Part shown: positions 42,219 through 48,767 of the stretch, in pieces | Layout: the number at the start of each line of letters is the position of its first letter | Position numbering within the stretch: the first letter of the stretch is position 1 | Assembly (NCBI GenBank): GCA_016213405.1 | Contig: JACRAM010000055.1 | Location: 1-50,828, forward strand | Length of the DNA stretch: 50,828 nucleotides | Direction of reading: 5' to 3' | Source of the DNA: Bacteroidota bacterium | Lineage (GTDB): Bacteria > Bacteroidota > Bacteroidia > Palsa-948 | Program-made: the position numbers and the translations under genes | Notes under the pieces: generated by a model | What the model was told of the DNA's origin: nothing | The model's input: only the letters and a program-made list of their open reading frames with translations | Databases searched by the model: none

Positions 42219-42270
42219 GAAACTTGCCCCGTTGGTCGTCCGACCTACGGGGTGAATCCAACGGGGTGAA
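42208..42270. repeat. Family A repeat, double copy, between ispH and cmk
   Basis: ACCCCGTAGGAAACTTGCCC, CGTTGGTCGTCCGACCTACG and GGGTGAATCCAACGGGGTGA: two overlapping family A halves around a GGTCGTCCGACC dyad. It supplies the ispH stop codon on one strand and abuts the cmk stop on the other, so it may also act as a bidirectional terminator. Confidence 0.75.
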
Positions 42271-42960
42271 TTAATTTTCAATCCTTGTTTTAGCGAGTTG
42301 CAGGGCAAACTGCAGTTGTTCGCCAACGGTCATGGTTGTATTATCAAGCACTACCGCATCATCGGCTTTGCGAAGCGGGTTATGCTGGCGGTGTGTGTCT
42401 TCGTAATCACGGTGTGCAATATTTTTTTTCACTTCCTCCAGCGATGTGGAGATTCCTTTTTCATTCAACTCTTTCCATCTGCGCTGTGCCCGTATATTTT
42501 CATCGGCAGTCATAAAGATCTTTAACTCCGCACCGGGGAACACATTGGTGCCAATGTCTCTTCCATCCATTACAATTCCTCTTCCATTTCCAAACTCCCT
42601 CTGCAAACCGACAATTTTTTCCCTCACTCCCTTTATCGCGCTGATGGGGCTCACAAAGGAAGAAACATCCATTCCGCGGATTTCTTTTTCCACATTCACT
42701 CCGTTAAGATGCATTTCAGAAACATGCGAAGATGAATTGAGAATAAACTTAAGCTGTATCGCTTCCATCGCATTCACAACTTCCTGTTCATTGAATTTTC
42801 CGTTGTGGATAATATTATTCTGCATGCAATACAAAGTGACTGCCCTGTACATGGCACCCGAATCAATATAAACATAACCAAGTTTTTTTGCCAGCTCTTT
42901 TGCAACAGTGCTCTTGCCGCAGGAAGAATAGCCGTCTATCGCAATGGTAATTTCTCCCAT
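42271..42960 (-). CDS. cmk: (d)CMP kinase
   Basis: 229 aa. Cmk phosphorylates CMP and dCMP in pyrimidine nucleotide recycling. The P-loop is IDGYSSCGKSTVAKELAKKL (~8-27), followed by YIDSGAMYRAVTLYC. The CMP-binding insert contains SSFVSPISAIKGVREKIVGL and GIVMDGRDIGTNVFPGAELK. The lid region shows KIFMTADENIRAQRRWKELN and IAHRDYEDTHRQHNPLRKAD, both signatures of bacterial CMP kinases; it ends with the usual VLDNTTMTVGEQL. The ATG at 42960 is 6 nt downstream of the porQ stop, so porQ-cmk form an operon, an arrangement I recall from other Bacteroidota. Confidence 0.96.
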   Translation of the reverse strand: MGEITIAIDGYSSCGKSTVAKELAKKLGYVYIDSGAMYRAVTLYCMQNNIIHNGKFNEQEVVNAMEAIQLKFILNSSSHVSEMHLNGVNVEKEIRGMDVSSFVSPISAIKGVREKIVGLQREFGNGRGIVMDGRDIGTNVFPGAELKIFMTADENIRAQRRWKELNEKGISTSLEEVKKNIAHRDYEDTHRQHNPLRKADDAVVLDNTTMTVGEQLQFALQLAKTRIEN

Positions 42961-42966
42961 GAAAAC

Positions 42967-44040
42967 TTACTGCTTCCTGGAATAAAATTCAGAAAAGTTA
43001 GTACTGATGGTAAAATGATTGGGTCCGCCAGCCATGTGGTATTTTGCATAGCCATAGCTCAGATTAAATTTATAAACCTTCAAACCAAATCCAAAAGAAA
43101 ATCCAACAATACCGGGATGCGCTTCTAATTTTAATTCCTGCCTTCGCTGATAATTATATCCAACGCGAAGGTTGAAATTTTTTGTGAGCAATACTTCTCC
43201 ACCCACAATAATATGACGCCCCAGTTTGTCTGCGAATTTACTGATTCCGCTCTTTTTAATTGTTTCAGATGTAATGGGATCAACAGACAAAATGGTTGGG
43301 TCAGTATAAGTCAAATCCCACTTTTCCAGGTGGGTAGCGGTACTATTAATCCTGAACGGTGCGTGAGTGATTTTCTTAGAGAATCCAAGCTGAATTTCAA
43401 AAGGCATAGGTTCGCGCACTTCGTTATATTTTTTCCATTGCATGCCAATGTTTTTTATAACCAGCGCGGTTGAGTAAAGATGGCGGCTGTTATTGTATAT
43501 GCCCCCGATGTCCAGAGCGTTTCCGAAGGAAGTATAATCGGCAAGTTTTGAGTAAATCGTTTTCAATGTTCCGCCAACGGCAAATGCAGAATCAATCGGA
43601 CGCGAATAGCCAAGATTGAAAGCGTATTCAGCCGCGGTAAACTGCCCGGTGATTTCTCCGGTGACTGAGGCAGCAGTAAAATTTCCATAGTCGAGATATT
43701 GTATTCCAGCGCTGAAGTTTCCTACATTTTTATACTTGCGTGCATAGGCAGCGTATCCATAACGAATATCGGTGAAGTAATCAATGTAACTAAGTGCAAG
43801 GTTATTGTGCATGGTGCTGTCAAGCAATGATGGATTCTGAAAGGAAAGGTTTAGGTCGTTATCTTTTACTGAAATCAAAGTGCCACCAAGCGAAGCAACA
43901 CGAGCCGGAACAGACAGGTTTAAGAATTCATACGTATTGTTGCCGCCAGTTTGGGCAAAGATGCCCATCCCCGACCCTTCCCAAAGGGAAGGGAGAACTG
44001 TTATCGCACAACAATAAAGCAAATAAAATGATGATTTCAT
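42967..44040 (-). CDS. porQ: Type IX secretion system protein PorQ
   Basis: 357 aa. An outer-membrane beta-barrel of the PorV/PorQ (FadL-like) group; with PorU, PorV and PorZ it forms the T9SS attachment complex. Family signatures: NTYEFLNLSVPARVASLGGT, NDLNLSFQNPSLLD, LALSYIDYFTDIRYGYAAYA, AGIQYLDYGNF and FGFGLKVYKFNLSYGYAKYH near the C-terminus. The N-terminal signal region (LLYCCAITVLPSLWEGSGMG) is partly encoded by a family B repeat at 43962-43996. It leads the porQ-cmk operon. The presence of PorQ agrees with the many T9SS sorting domains in the window. Confidence 0.92.
   Translation of the reverse strand: MKSSFYLLYCCAITVLPSLWEGSGMGIFAQTGGNNTYEFLNLSVPARVASLGGTLISVKDNDLNLSFQNPSLLDSTMHNNLALSYIDYFTDIRYGYAAYARKYKNVGNFSAGIQYLDYGNFTAASVTGEITGQFTAAEYAFNLGYSRPIDSAFAVGGTLKTIYSKLADYTSFGNALDIGGIYNNSRHLYSTALVIKNIGMQWKKYNEVREPMPFEIQLGFSKKITHAPFRINSTATHLEKWDLTYTDPTILSVDPITSETIKKSGISKFADKLGRHIIVGGEVLLTKNFNLRVGYNYQRRQELKLEAHPGIVGFSFGFGLKVYKFNLSYGYAKYHMAGGPNHFTISTNFSEFYSRKQ
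43962..43996. repeat. Family B repeat in the porQ signal-peptide region
   Basis: ACCCTTCCCAAAGGGAAGGG is a near-perfect inverted repeat, preceded by GCCCATCCCCG. On the minus strand it encodes VLPSLWEGSGMG, between the hydrophobic LLYCCAIT and the cleavage-site region IFAQ. Confidence 0.75.
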
Positions 44041-44082
44041 AGGCGCAAGGTACTTATTTTCATTTCCCTGAACGTATGTGCT

Positions 44083-44859
44083 TTACAAATATTTCACCTT
44101 CCCTTCGGGAAGGATGGGATGGGCTTCTCCTCGTCTTCTGAATTCTGAACAAATCACTGCCGTGGCAACAGCGGCATTCAGCGAATCAGCTCCTGAAGAA
44201 AAATTCGGAATCGAAATCTTGTTCGATACACATTTAATCAGGTTCTCAGAAATTCCTTTGGACTCATTTCCAATCAATATGACCCCTGTGGAAGATAGTT
44301 TTTCTGAATAAATGTTTTTCCCATCTAATACAGCAGCATAAACAGGTTTACTATTTTTTAATGTGTTTCCTAAATTCACGTAGTGCGCACAAACCCTCGC
44401 CATGGAGCCCATAGAAGCCTGCACTGTTTTCGGATTATAAATATCCACACAGGTTTCGGAACAAAGAATGTGATTTATGCCAAACCAGTCCGCAATGCGT
44501 ATAATAGTTCCCATGTTGCCGGGGTCACGGATATCATCGAGCGCGAGAACGAGTTTGTCGCTCACCGAATTAATAGTAAACTGCTGAGTAACAATTTCAA
44601 ACACAGCAAGAACCTGATTGGGTGTTGTAAGTGCAGATATGCTTTCCAGTTCCTTCTCACTTATTTCCTGAACTTTGTCCCGATAAAAATCGGGATGAAC
44701 TTTGAACTGATTTGTTGCAAATATTTCTTTCGCTCTGTAATTTGAATGAAGAAGTTCATTCACCACTTTCGGACATTCCGCAATGAACAATCCTTCTGCA
44801 TCACGGTATTTCTTTTGATGAAGAGAGCGGACAAATTTAATTTTCGATTTTGAAATCAT
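44083..44859 (-). CDS. SpoU/TrmH-family RNA 2'-O-methyltransferase
   Basis: 258 aa. An N-terminal substrate-binding domain (SKIKFVRSLHQKKYRDAEGL, FIAECPKVVNELL) precedes the SPOUT fold. Motif 1 is LALDDIRDPGNMGTIIRIAD, motif 2 is GVILIGNESKGISENLI, and motif 3 is ISIPNFSSGADSLNAAVATA, the trefoil knot that binds S-adenosylmethionine. It probably methylates a ribose in rRNA or tRNA; the exact target cannot be read. The C-terminal codons (EAHPILPEGKVKYL) come from a family B repeat (44096-44125), which may have extended the natural C-terminus. It is divergent from tamL, a neighbour I recall for this methyltransferase in other Bacteroidota. Confidence 0.92.
   Translation of the reverse strand: MISKSKIKFVRSLHQKKYRDAEGLFIAECPKVVNELLHSNYRAKEIFATNQFKVHPDFYRDKVQEISEKELESISALTTPNQVLAVFEIVTQQFTINSVSDKLVLALDDIRDPGNMGTIIRIADWFGINHILCSETCVDIYNPKTVQASMGSMARVCAHYVNLGNTLKNSKPVYAAVLDGKNIYSEKLSSTGVILIGNESKGISENLIKCVSNKISIPNFSSGADSLNAAVATAVICSEFRRRGEAHPILPEGKVKYL
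44096..44125. repeat. Family B repeat at the 3' end of the methyltransferase gene
   Basis: CACCTTCCCTTCGGGAAGGATG includes the stem CCTTCCC / GGGAAGG, followed by GGATGGGC. It encodes the last residues (AHPILPEGKV), so the annotated C-terminus is partly repeat-derived. Confidence 0.65.
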
Positions 44860-44862
44860 GAT

Positions 44863-44910
44863 TAGTTATTAGCCATTAGCGATTAGTCATTAGCAACCGC
44901 CAATGACCAG
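44863..44910. repeat. Family F tandem word (TTAGCCATTAGCGATTAGTCATTAGC)
   Basis: Variants of the 8-mer (C/G)ATTAGNN repeat five times, followed by CCAATGACCAGCGACTACTG, whose words are partly complementary. It lies in the 93-bp divergent gap between the methyltransferase and tamL. Confidence 0.55.
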
Positions 44911-44944
44911 CGACTACTGACAATTCGTAAATTCGCTTCGAAGA

Positions 44945-44952
44945 CAAAAGTA
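44945..44952 (-). promoter_or_regulatory. Possible -7 element (TACTTTTG) for the methyltransferase
   Basis: The minus strand reads TACTTTTG directly beside the tamL ATG. If used it gives an ~80-nt leader that carries the family F words. Weak: no -33 partner was identified. Confidence 0.3.
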
Positions 44953-47427
44953 ATGAAGATTCACAACTTCCTTTTATTCGCTGCCGCTGCCGTTGCTTCC
45001 TGCTGCTTTCTTCCCTCCTGCAATCCAACCAAAAAAATAACAGAAGGCGAACTGCTCCTTGACAAAAACGTTGTTATAGATAAATTCGGTAAAGTTGACA
45101 AAAGCAATATGGAATCCTACATCAAGCAAAAGCCGAACCGAAAAATTCTTTTCTGGAGAATGTATCTGCATATTTATAATAGCGTTGACGGAAATAAATT
45201 GGATAAAATAAAAATGAAACGCACTGCAAGAAGAGAAACTTACAATTCAGGAAAAATTGAAAAATACAATCGCATCAATGCAAAGCGGGAGGCAAAAGGG
45301 AGAAAAGCCAAAAAAGTTCCGCTGAAGAAAAAAGAGCCGTTCATTTTCAGGGAATGGTGGAAAAGCAACGGAGAGCCGCCTGTGATTTATGATTCTCTGC
45401 TTTCCAAAAAATCAGCCAGGCAGATAAAATTATTTCTGAACAATAAAGGATACTTCAACAGCACCGTGAAGGATTCCATTCATGCGCAAAATAAAAAAGT
45501 CACTTCCTGTTACGTTGTTAAAGAAGGAACACCCTATACCATCCGCAATCTCAGCTATGAAGTTAAAGACGAACAATTAAGTTATTATGTTCTTGCCGAT
45601 GCCTACGGTTCGCTTATCAAACGCGGAATAAATTACGATGTGGATATACTTCAGAAAGAACGCGACCGGATTACCTCCATGCTCCGCAATAACGGTTATT
45701 TTTATTTTTCCAAAGAATATGTTTATTATGAAGCTGACACTGCACTCGGCACGCATGAAGCAGATATTACGCTGGGAATAAAAAATCCGCTTATCAAAAT
45801 TGAAAGTGAAAGAGATTCTACTCTGGAAACTTCACACATTCGGTATTATATCAATAACATTTATATTTACACTGATTACGATCCTAAAAATAAAACTGCG
45901 CCAAAAGACACCTTCTTTGCAAATGACTCCACTGTTTATTTGTTAAGCAACGGAGCCATCAGATACAAACCCAGTTTGCTTACCAATGCGCTGTTCATTT
46001 CAAAAGGAGAGCTCTACCAGCAAAGCCATGCCGACCAGACTTACAGGCGGCTTTCTGAACTGAAGCTTTTCCGCAGTGTGCAGATGCAATTTGCCGCCAG
46101 CGGAACTAATCGCCTCAACTGCTTTATTTATTTATCCAACATACCCAAACAATCGTTCTCTGCTGAAACAGAAGGCACCAATACATCGGGCACGCTTGGC
46201 ATTGCCGGCAATCTTGTTTACCAGAATAAAAATATTTTCAAAGGAGGAGAAATATTTGAATGGAAACTGAAAGGCGCGCTCGAAGTTCAGAAAACTGAAA
46301 CGAAGAAAAAAAATATCATTATCTCAGAATCTCCCCTTCCGTTCAACACGCTGGAACTGGGAACAGAAGCAAGTATGCTCGTGCCGCGTTTTCTCACGCC
46401 CTTTCATATCAGCGGAACAAAAAGCAACAACGCGAAAACAAATTTTACAGGCATGTATAATTTTCAAAGGCGCCCTGATTACGGCCGCTCCATCGGAAAC
46501 CTTGCTTATGGATATACCTGGAAAGAAACTTCTTCCAAACAGCACCTTATCAATCCAATTGAATTTAATCTGGTGAATATATTTAAGGTAGATACCCAAT
46601 TGCAAAATACGATTGACAACAGCAAAGACCTTTTTCTGAAAAGCAGTTACTCCGACCACTTTACGCTGGGTTCTCGCTATGCATTTATTTTTACCAACCA
46701 GGATATCCGCAAAAAGAAAAATTTTTCTTACCTGCGCATGGTAGCCGAAGGAGCCGGCAATGCCATGAGGGGGGTTTTTAATCTCATTGACCTGTATGCA
46801 AAAGGAATCAACCTGGAATACAAATATCCAAGCTTTATGATTGACAGCATTCCGTTCTCTCAATACCTGCGCTTTGATTTTGATTACCGCTATTATAAAT
46901 TAGTGAATGACAAAGACAAGTTGGTTTACCGCATTGCCTTTGGCGTTGGCAAACCCTTGCATAATAACCGCACGCTTCCGCTTGAGAAAAGTTTTTTTGC
47001 CGGTGGACCCAACAGTGTGCGCGCCTGGGAAGCAAGAACGCTGGGACCTGGCGGATACAGTAATGAAACCAGCAGCAGCTTTGCCGATAAAATTGGCGAT
47101 GCAAAAATTGAAACCAACTTTGAGTACCGGTTTAACGTGATAAAAGCATTGAACGCTGCCCTGTTTGTTGATGCGGGAAATATATGGCTGCGGAAAAAAT
47201 ATCCCAGTTATCCGCTGGGAGAGTTTCATATAACCGGAGACAGCACATTCATTGGTCAGATTGCCATTGGTGCCGGCATGGGCATTCGGCTGGATTTTAA
47301 TTTCTTTATCATCCGCCTTGATGGAGCTTTAAAAATAAAAGACCCCGCGCGGAAACCCGGAGACCGATGGATGTTCGGAAGAAGAGACCTGCCGGTGTTC
47401 AACTTCGGAATCGGGTATCCGTTCTGA
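44953..47427 (+). CDS. tamL: TamL-like BamA/Omp85-family outer-membrane lipoprotein
   Basis: 824 aa. The N-terminus is a lipoprotein signal (LLFAAAAVASCCFLPSCNPT) with the acylated Cys in LPSC. Next come KKITEGELLLDKNVVIDK, typical of Bacteroidota TamL, and POTRA domains (~190-420; GTPYTIRNLSYEV, RRLSELKLFRSVQMQF). The C-terminal ~400 residues form a 16-strand Omp85 barrel, with loop-6 motif SFFAGGPNSVRAWEARTLGP and a final aromatic strand FNFGIGYPF. Bacteroidota lack classical TamA; TamL, a lipid-anchored BamA relative, works with a TamB-like partner in outer-membrane assembly or lipid transport. No tamB is in view. It is divergent from the SpoU methyltransferase; its 3' end faces the 21-bp array. 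Confidence 0.9.
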   Translation: MKIHNFLLFAAAAVASCCFLPSCNPTKKITEGELLLDKNVVIDKFGKVDKSNMESYIKQKPNRKILFWRMYLHIYNSVDGNKLDKIKMKRTARRETYNSGKIEKYNRINAKREAKGRKAKKVPLKKKEPFIFREWWKSNGEPPVIYDSLLSKKSARQIKLFLNNKGYFNSTVKDSIHAQNKKVTSCYVVKEGTPYTIRNLSYEVKDEQLSYYVLADAYGSLIKRGINYDVDILQKERDRITSMLRNNGYFYFSKEYVYYEADTALGTHEADITLGIKNPLIKIESERDSTLETSHIRYYINNIYIYTDYDPKNKTAPKDTFFANDSTVYLLSNGAIRYKPSLLTNALFISKGELYQQSHADQTYRRLSELKLFRSVQMQFAASGTNRLNCFIYLSNIPKQSFSAETEGTNTSGTLGIAGNLVYQNKNIFKGGEIFEWKLKGALEVQKTETKKKNIIISESPLPFNTLELGTEASMLVPRFLTPFHISGTKSNNAKTNFTGMYNFQRRPDYGRSIGNLAYGYTWKETSSKQHLINPIEFNLVNIFKVDTQLQNTIDNSKDLFLKSSYSDHFTLGSRYAFIFTNQDIRKKKNFSYLRMVAEGAGNAMRGVFNLIDLYAKGINLEYKYPSFMIDSIPFSQYLRFDFDYRYYKLVNDKDKLVYRIAFGVGKPLHNNRTLPLEKSFFAGGPNSVRAWEARTLGPGGYSNETSSSFADKIGDAKIETNFEYRFNVIKALNAALFVDAGNIWLRKKYPSYPLGEFHITGDSTFIGQIAIGAGMGIRLDFNFFIIRLDGALKIKDPARKPGDRWMFGRRDLPVFNFGIGYPF

Positions 47428-47479
47428 AGAATTGATTGTGGTTGTGTTCTTGATGTTACAAACGCGCGCCAGATGGGGT

Positions 47480-47731
47480 AAACCAGAATAGTGTTTTACT
47501 AAACCAGAATAGTATTTTACTAAACCTGAATAGTATTTCACTGAATCAGAATAGTATTTCACTAAACCAGAATAGTGTTTTACTAAACCAGAATAGAGTT
47601 TCACTAAACCAGAATAGTATTTCACTAAACCAGAATAGTGTTTTACTAAACCAGAATAGTATTTCACTAAACCAGAATAGTGTTTCACTAAACCAGAATA
47701 GTATTTCACTAAACCAGAATAGTGTTTTTGA
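47480..47731. repeat. Perfectly phased 21-bp tandem array, 12 units
   Basis: Twelve consecutive units of AAACCAGAATAGTGTTTTAC plus T start every 21 bp from 47480 to 47731 (47480 + 11 x 21 = 47711, the last unit). Variation is limited to positions such as GTG/GTA and TTTTAC/TTTCAC. Each unit contains the dyad ACTA-N8-TAGT when the junction is included. 21 bp is two helical turns, so all units face the same side. It lies in the 374-bp gap between tamL and the convergent 240-aa gene; read on the minus strand it encodes a YYSGLVK heptad, but I do not call a gene. Confidence 0.92.
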
Positions 47732-47740
47732 GAAAAAAAG

Positions 47741-47796
47741 ATGCCCATGCCCTAAAGGGTGAAAATATTCAAAGTCCCTTTAGGGATTTAAGGCAT
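47741..47796. repeat. Large hairpin (CCCTAAAGGG ... CCCTTTAGGG with outer ATGCC/GGCAT arms)
   Basis: CCCTAAAGGG (47750-47759) pairs with CCCTTTAGGG (47776-47785), and outer ATGCC (47741-47745) pairs with GGCAT (47792-47796). It sits 6 bp beyond the stop of the minus-strand 240-aa gene and just after the 21-bp array. It is a plausible terminator for that gene, or another REP-like unit; there is no clean T-run. Confidence 0.6.
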
Positions 47797-47801
47797 ATAC
47801 T

Positions 47802-48524
47802 TTAAGGCGCTGGAGGCGGTTGCACGTCTGTTACGGTAACGGTGGCTGATAGGTCTAATGTTTCTCCGTCCGGGGCGGTGGCGGTGAGGTTATAAGTGGT
47901 GGTTTGTGCCGGAGTTACGGACAGGTTTCCTGAAGGGGTTACTGCTCCAATGCCATTATCAATCGCCACGCTTGCCGAGCCGGTGATGTTCCGGGAAAGA
48001 GTGGATGGCTGTCCCGCTGAAATGGCGGAAGGGTTTGCGGTGAAAGTGCCGGCAAGAGCGGCTGTTCCTTGTCCTTCAAACAAAGTTCCTAAATCATCTG
48101 CCACGGCATCAGCGCCCGGCACCTGATTGGCAGATGCATCTTTAGACGTGTTGTAGAGTACGCGGGTAAAAGTGTATGCTTCGCTGCCCGCCACCTGCTG
48201 CGTGTCTTCGTATATTTCAGTTACTTGACGCAGTTGCAGTATGAATGATTTCATCTGGTCGTAAAAAGTCAAATCGTTGGTGGCTTCGGCTGTGGTGCCT
48301 GCAAAGCCGTTCACTAAATTGGGGTTTGTTGGCGCATGGTTTTGTATGGCGCGCTGCACATACGGATAGCGCTCGTTGCTGATGTTGGGCACACTCTTGC
48401 GCTCTGCTTTTGTGAGGTTGAACTGCACGGGCATGTTTGCAGGGGCTTTCAGCGCTGTGATGGCGTTTTGAATAGCGGTGATTTGCGCGCCTGTGAGGAC
48501 GATGTTGATGTTTGAAAATGGCAT
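47802..48524 (-). CDS. Unknown protein, 240 aa, helical domain fused to a bacterial Ig-like domain
   Basis: Starts at ATG 48524 (MPFSNINIVLTGAQITAIQN) with no signal peptide. The N-terminal ~160 residues are helical (ITAIQNAITALKAP, LTKAERKSVPNISNERYPYV, DLTFYDQMKSFILQLRQVTE) and resemble, from memory, short Bacteroidota proteins with an L-T-(P/K)-x-E-R-(R/K)-x-x-P motif of unknown function. The last ~80 residues form an Ig-like sandwich: FTANPSAISAGQPSTLSRN, IDNGIGAVTPSGNLSV, TPAQTTTYNLTATAPDG; the usual Trp of the T-L-S-W strand is Arg here. The tail PPPAP suggests a linker truncated after the Ig domain. Upstream is composite repeat G. Confidence 0.6.
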   Translation of the reverse strand: MPFSNINIVLTGAQITAIQNAITALKAPANMPVQFNLTKAERKSVPNISNERYPYVQRAIQNHAPTNPNLVNGFAGTTAEATNDLTFYDQMKSFILQLRQVTEIYEDTQQVAGSEAYTFTRVLYNTSKDASANQVPGADAVADDLGTLFEGQGTAALAGTFTANPSAISAGQPSTLSRNITGSASVAIDNGIGAVTPSGNLSVTPAQTTTYNLTATAPDGETLDLSATVTVTDVQPPPAP

Positions 48525-48563
48525 GGTGAAAAGGTTAAGGTTTAAGGTATGAGTTTAAATTGA

Positions 48564-48758
48564 AGGGCATCTCGAATAACGAACATTTGAACATTTGAAT
48601 AACGAATGAAGAAGTAAGGAAACATCGTATTTGTTCTGTATTCTGCATTTTACTTCGCTATTCGTTGTTCTATTGTTCAATTATTCTATTGTTCACCCCG
48701 TAGGATTCACCCCGTTGGAAATTCTTCCTACGGGGTTCATGAGTTTTTAGAGGTTCCC
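48564..48758. repeat. Composite repeat G, copy 2 (inverted relative to copy 1)
   Basis: Runs from GGGCATCTCGAATAACGAAC to GAGTTTTTAGAGGTTCCC. Its core and words match 35430-35611 in reverse orientation with about six mismatches over ~128 bp. The family A part is longer here (CCCCGTAGGATTCACCCCGT plus TGGAA ... CCTACGGGG). It fills the gap between the 240-aa protein and the S74 protein gene. Confidence 0.88.
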
Positions 48759-48767
48759 TGAATTTTA

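Noticed and set aside
47480-47731. CRISPR array interpretation of the 21-bp repeats
   Set aside because: Units are directly contiguous with no unique spacers, and no cas genes are present.
47329-47748. 139-codon minus-strand frame with repeated YYSGLVK heptads
   Set aside because: It is produced by the 21-bp array (a multiple of three), its C-terminal third overlaps the tamL 3' end antisense, and it lacks a signal peptide or a non-repetitive conserved part. Kept only as a possibility in the array finding.
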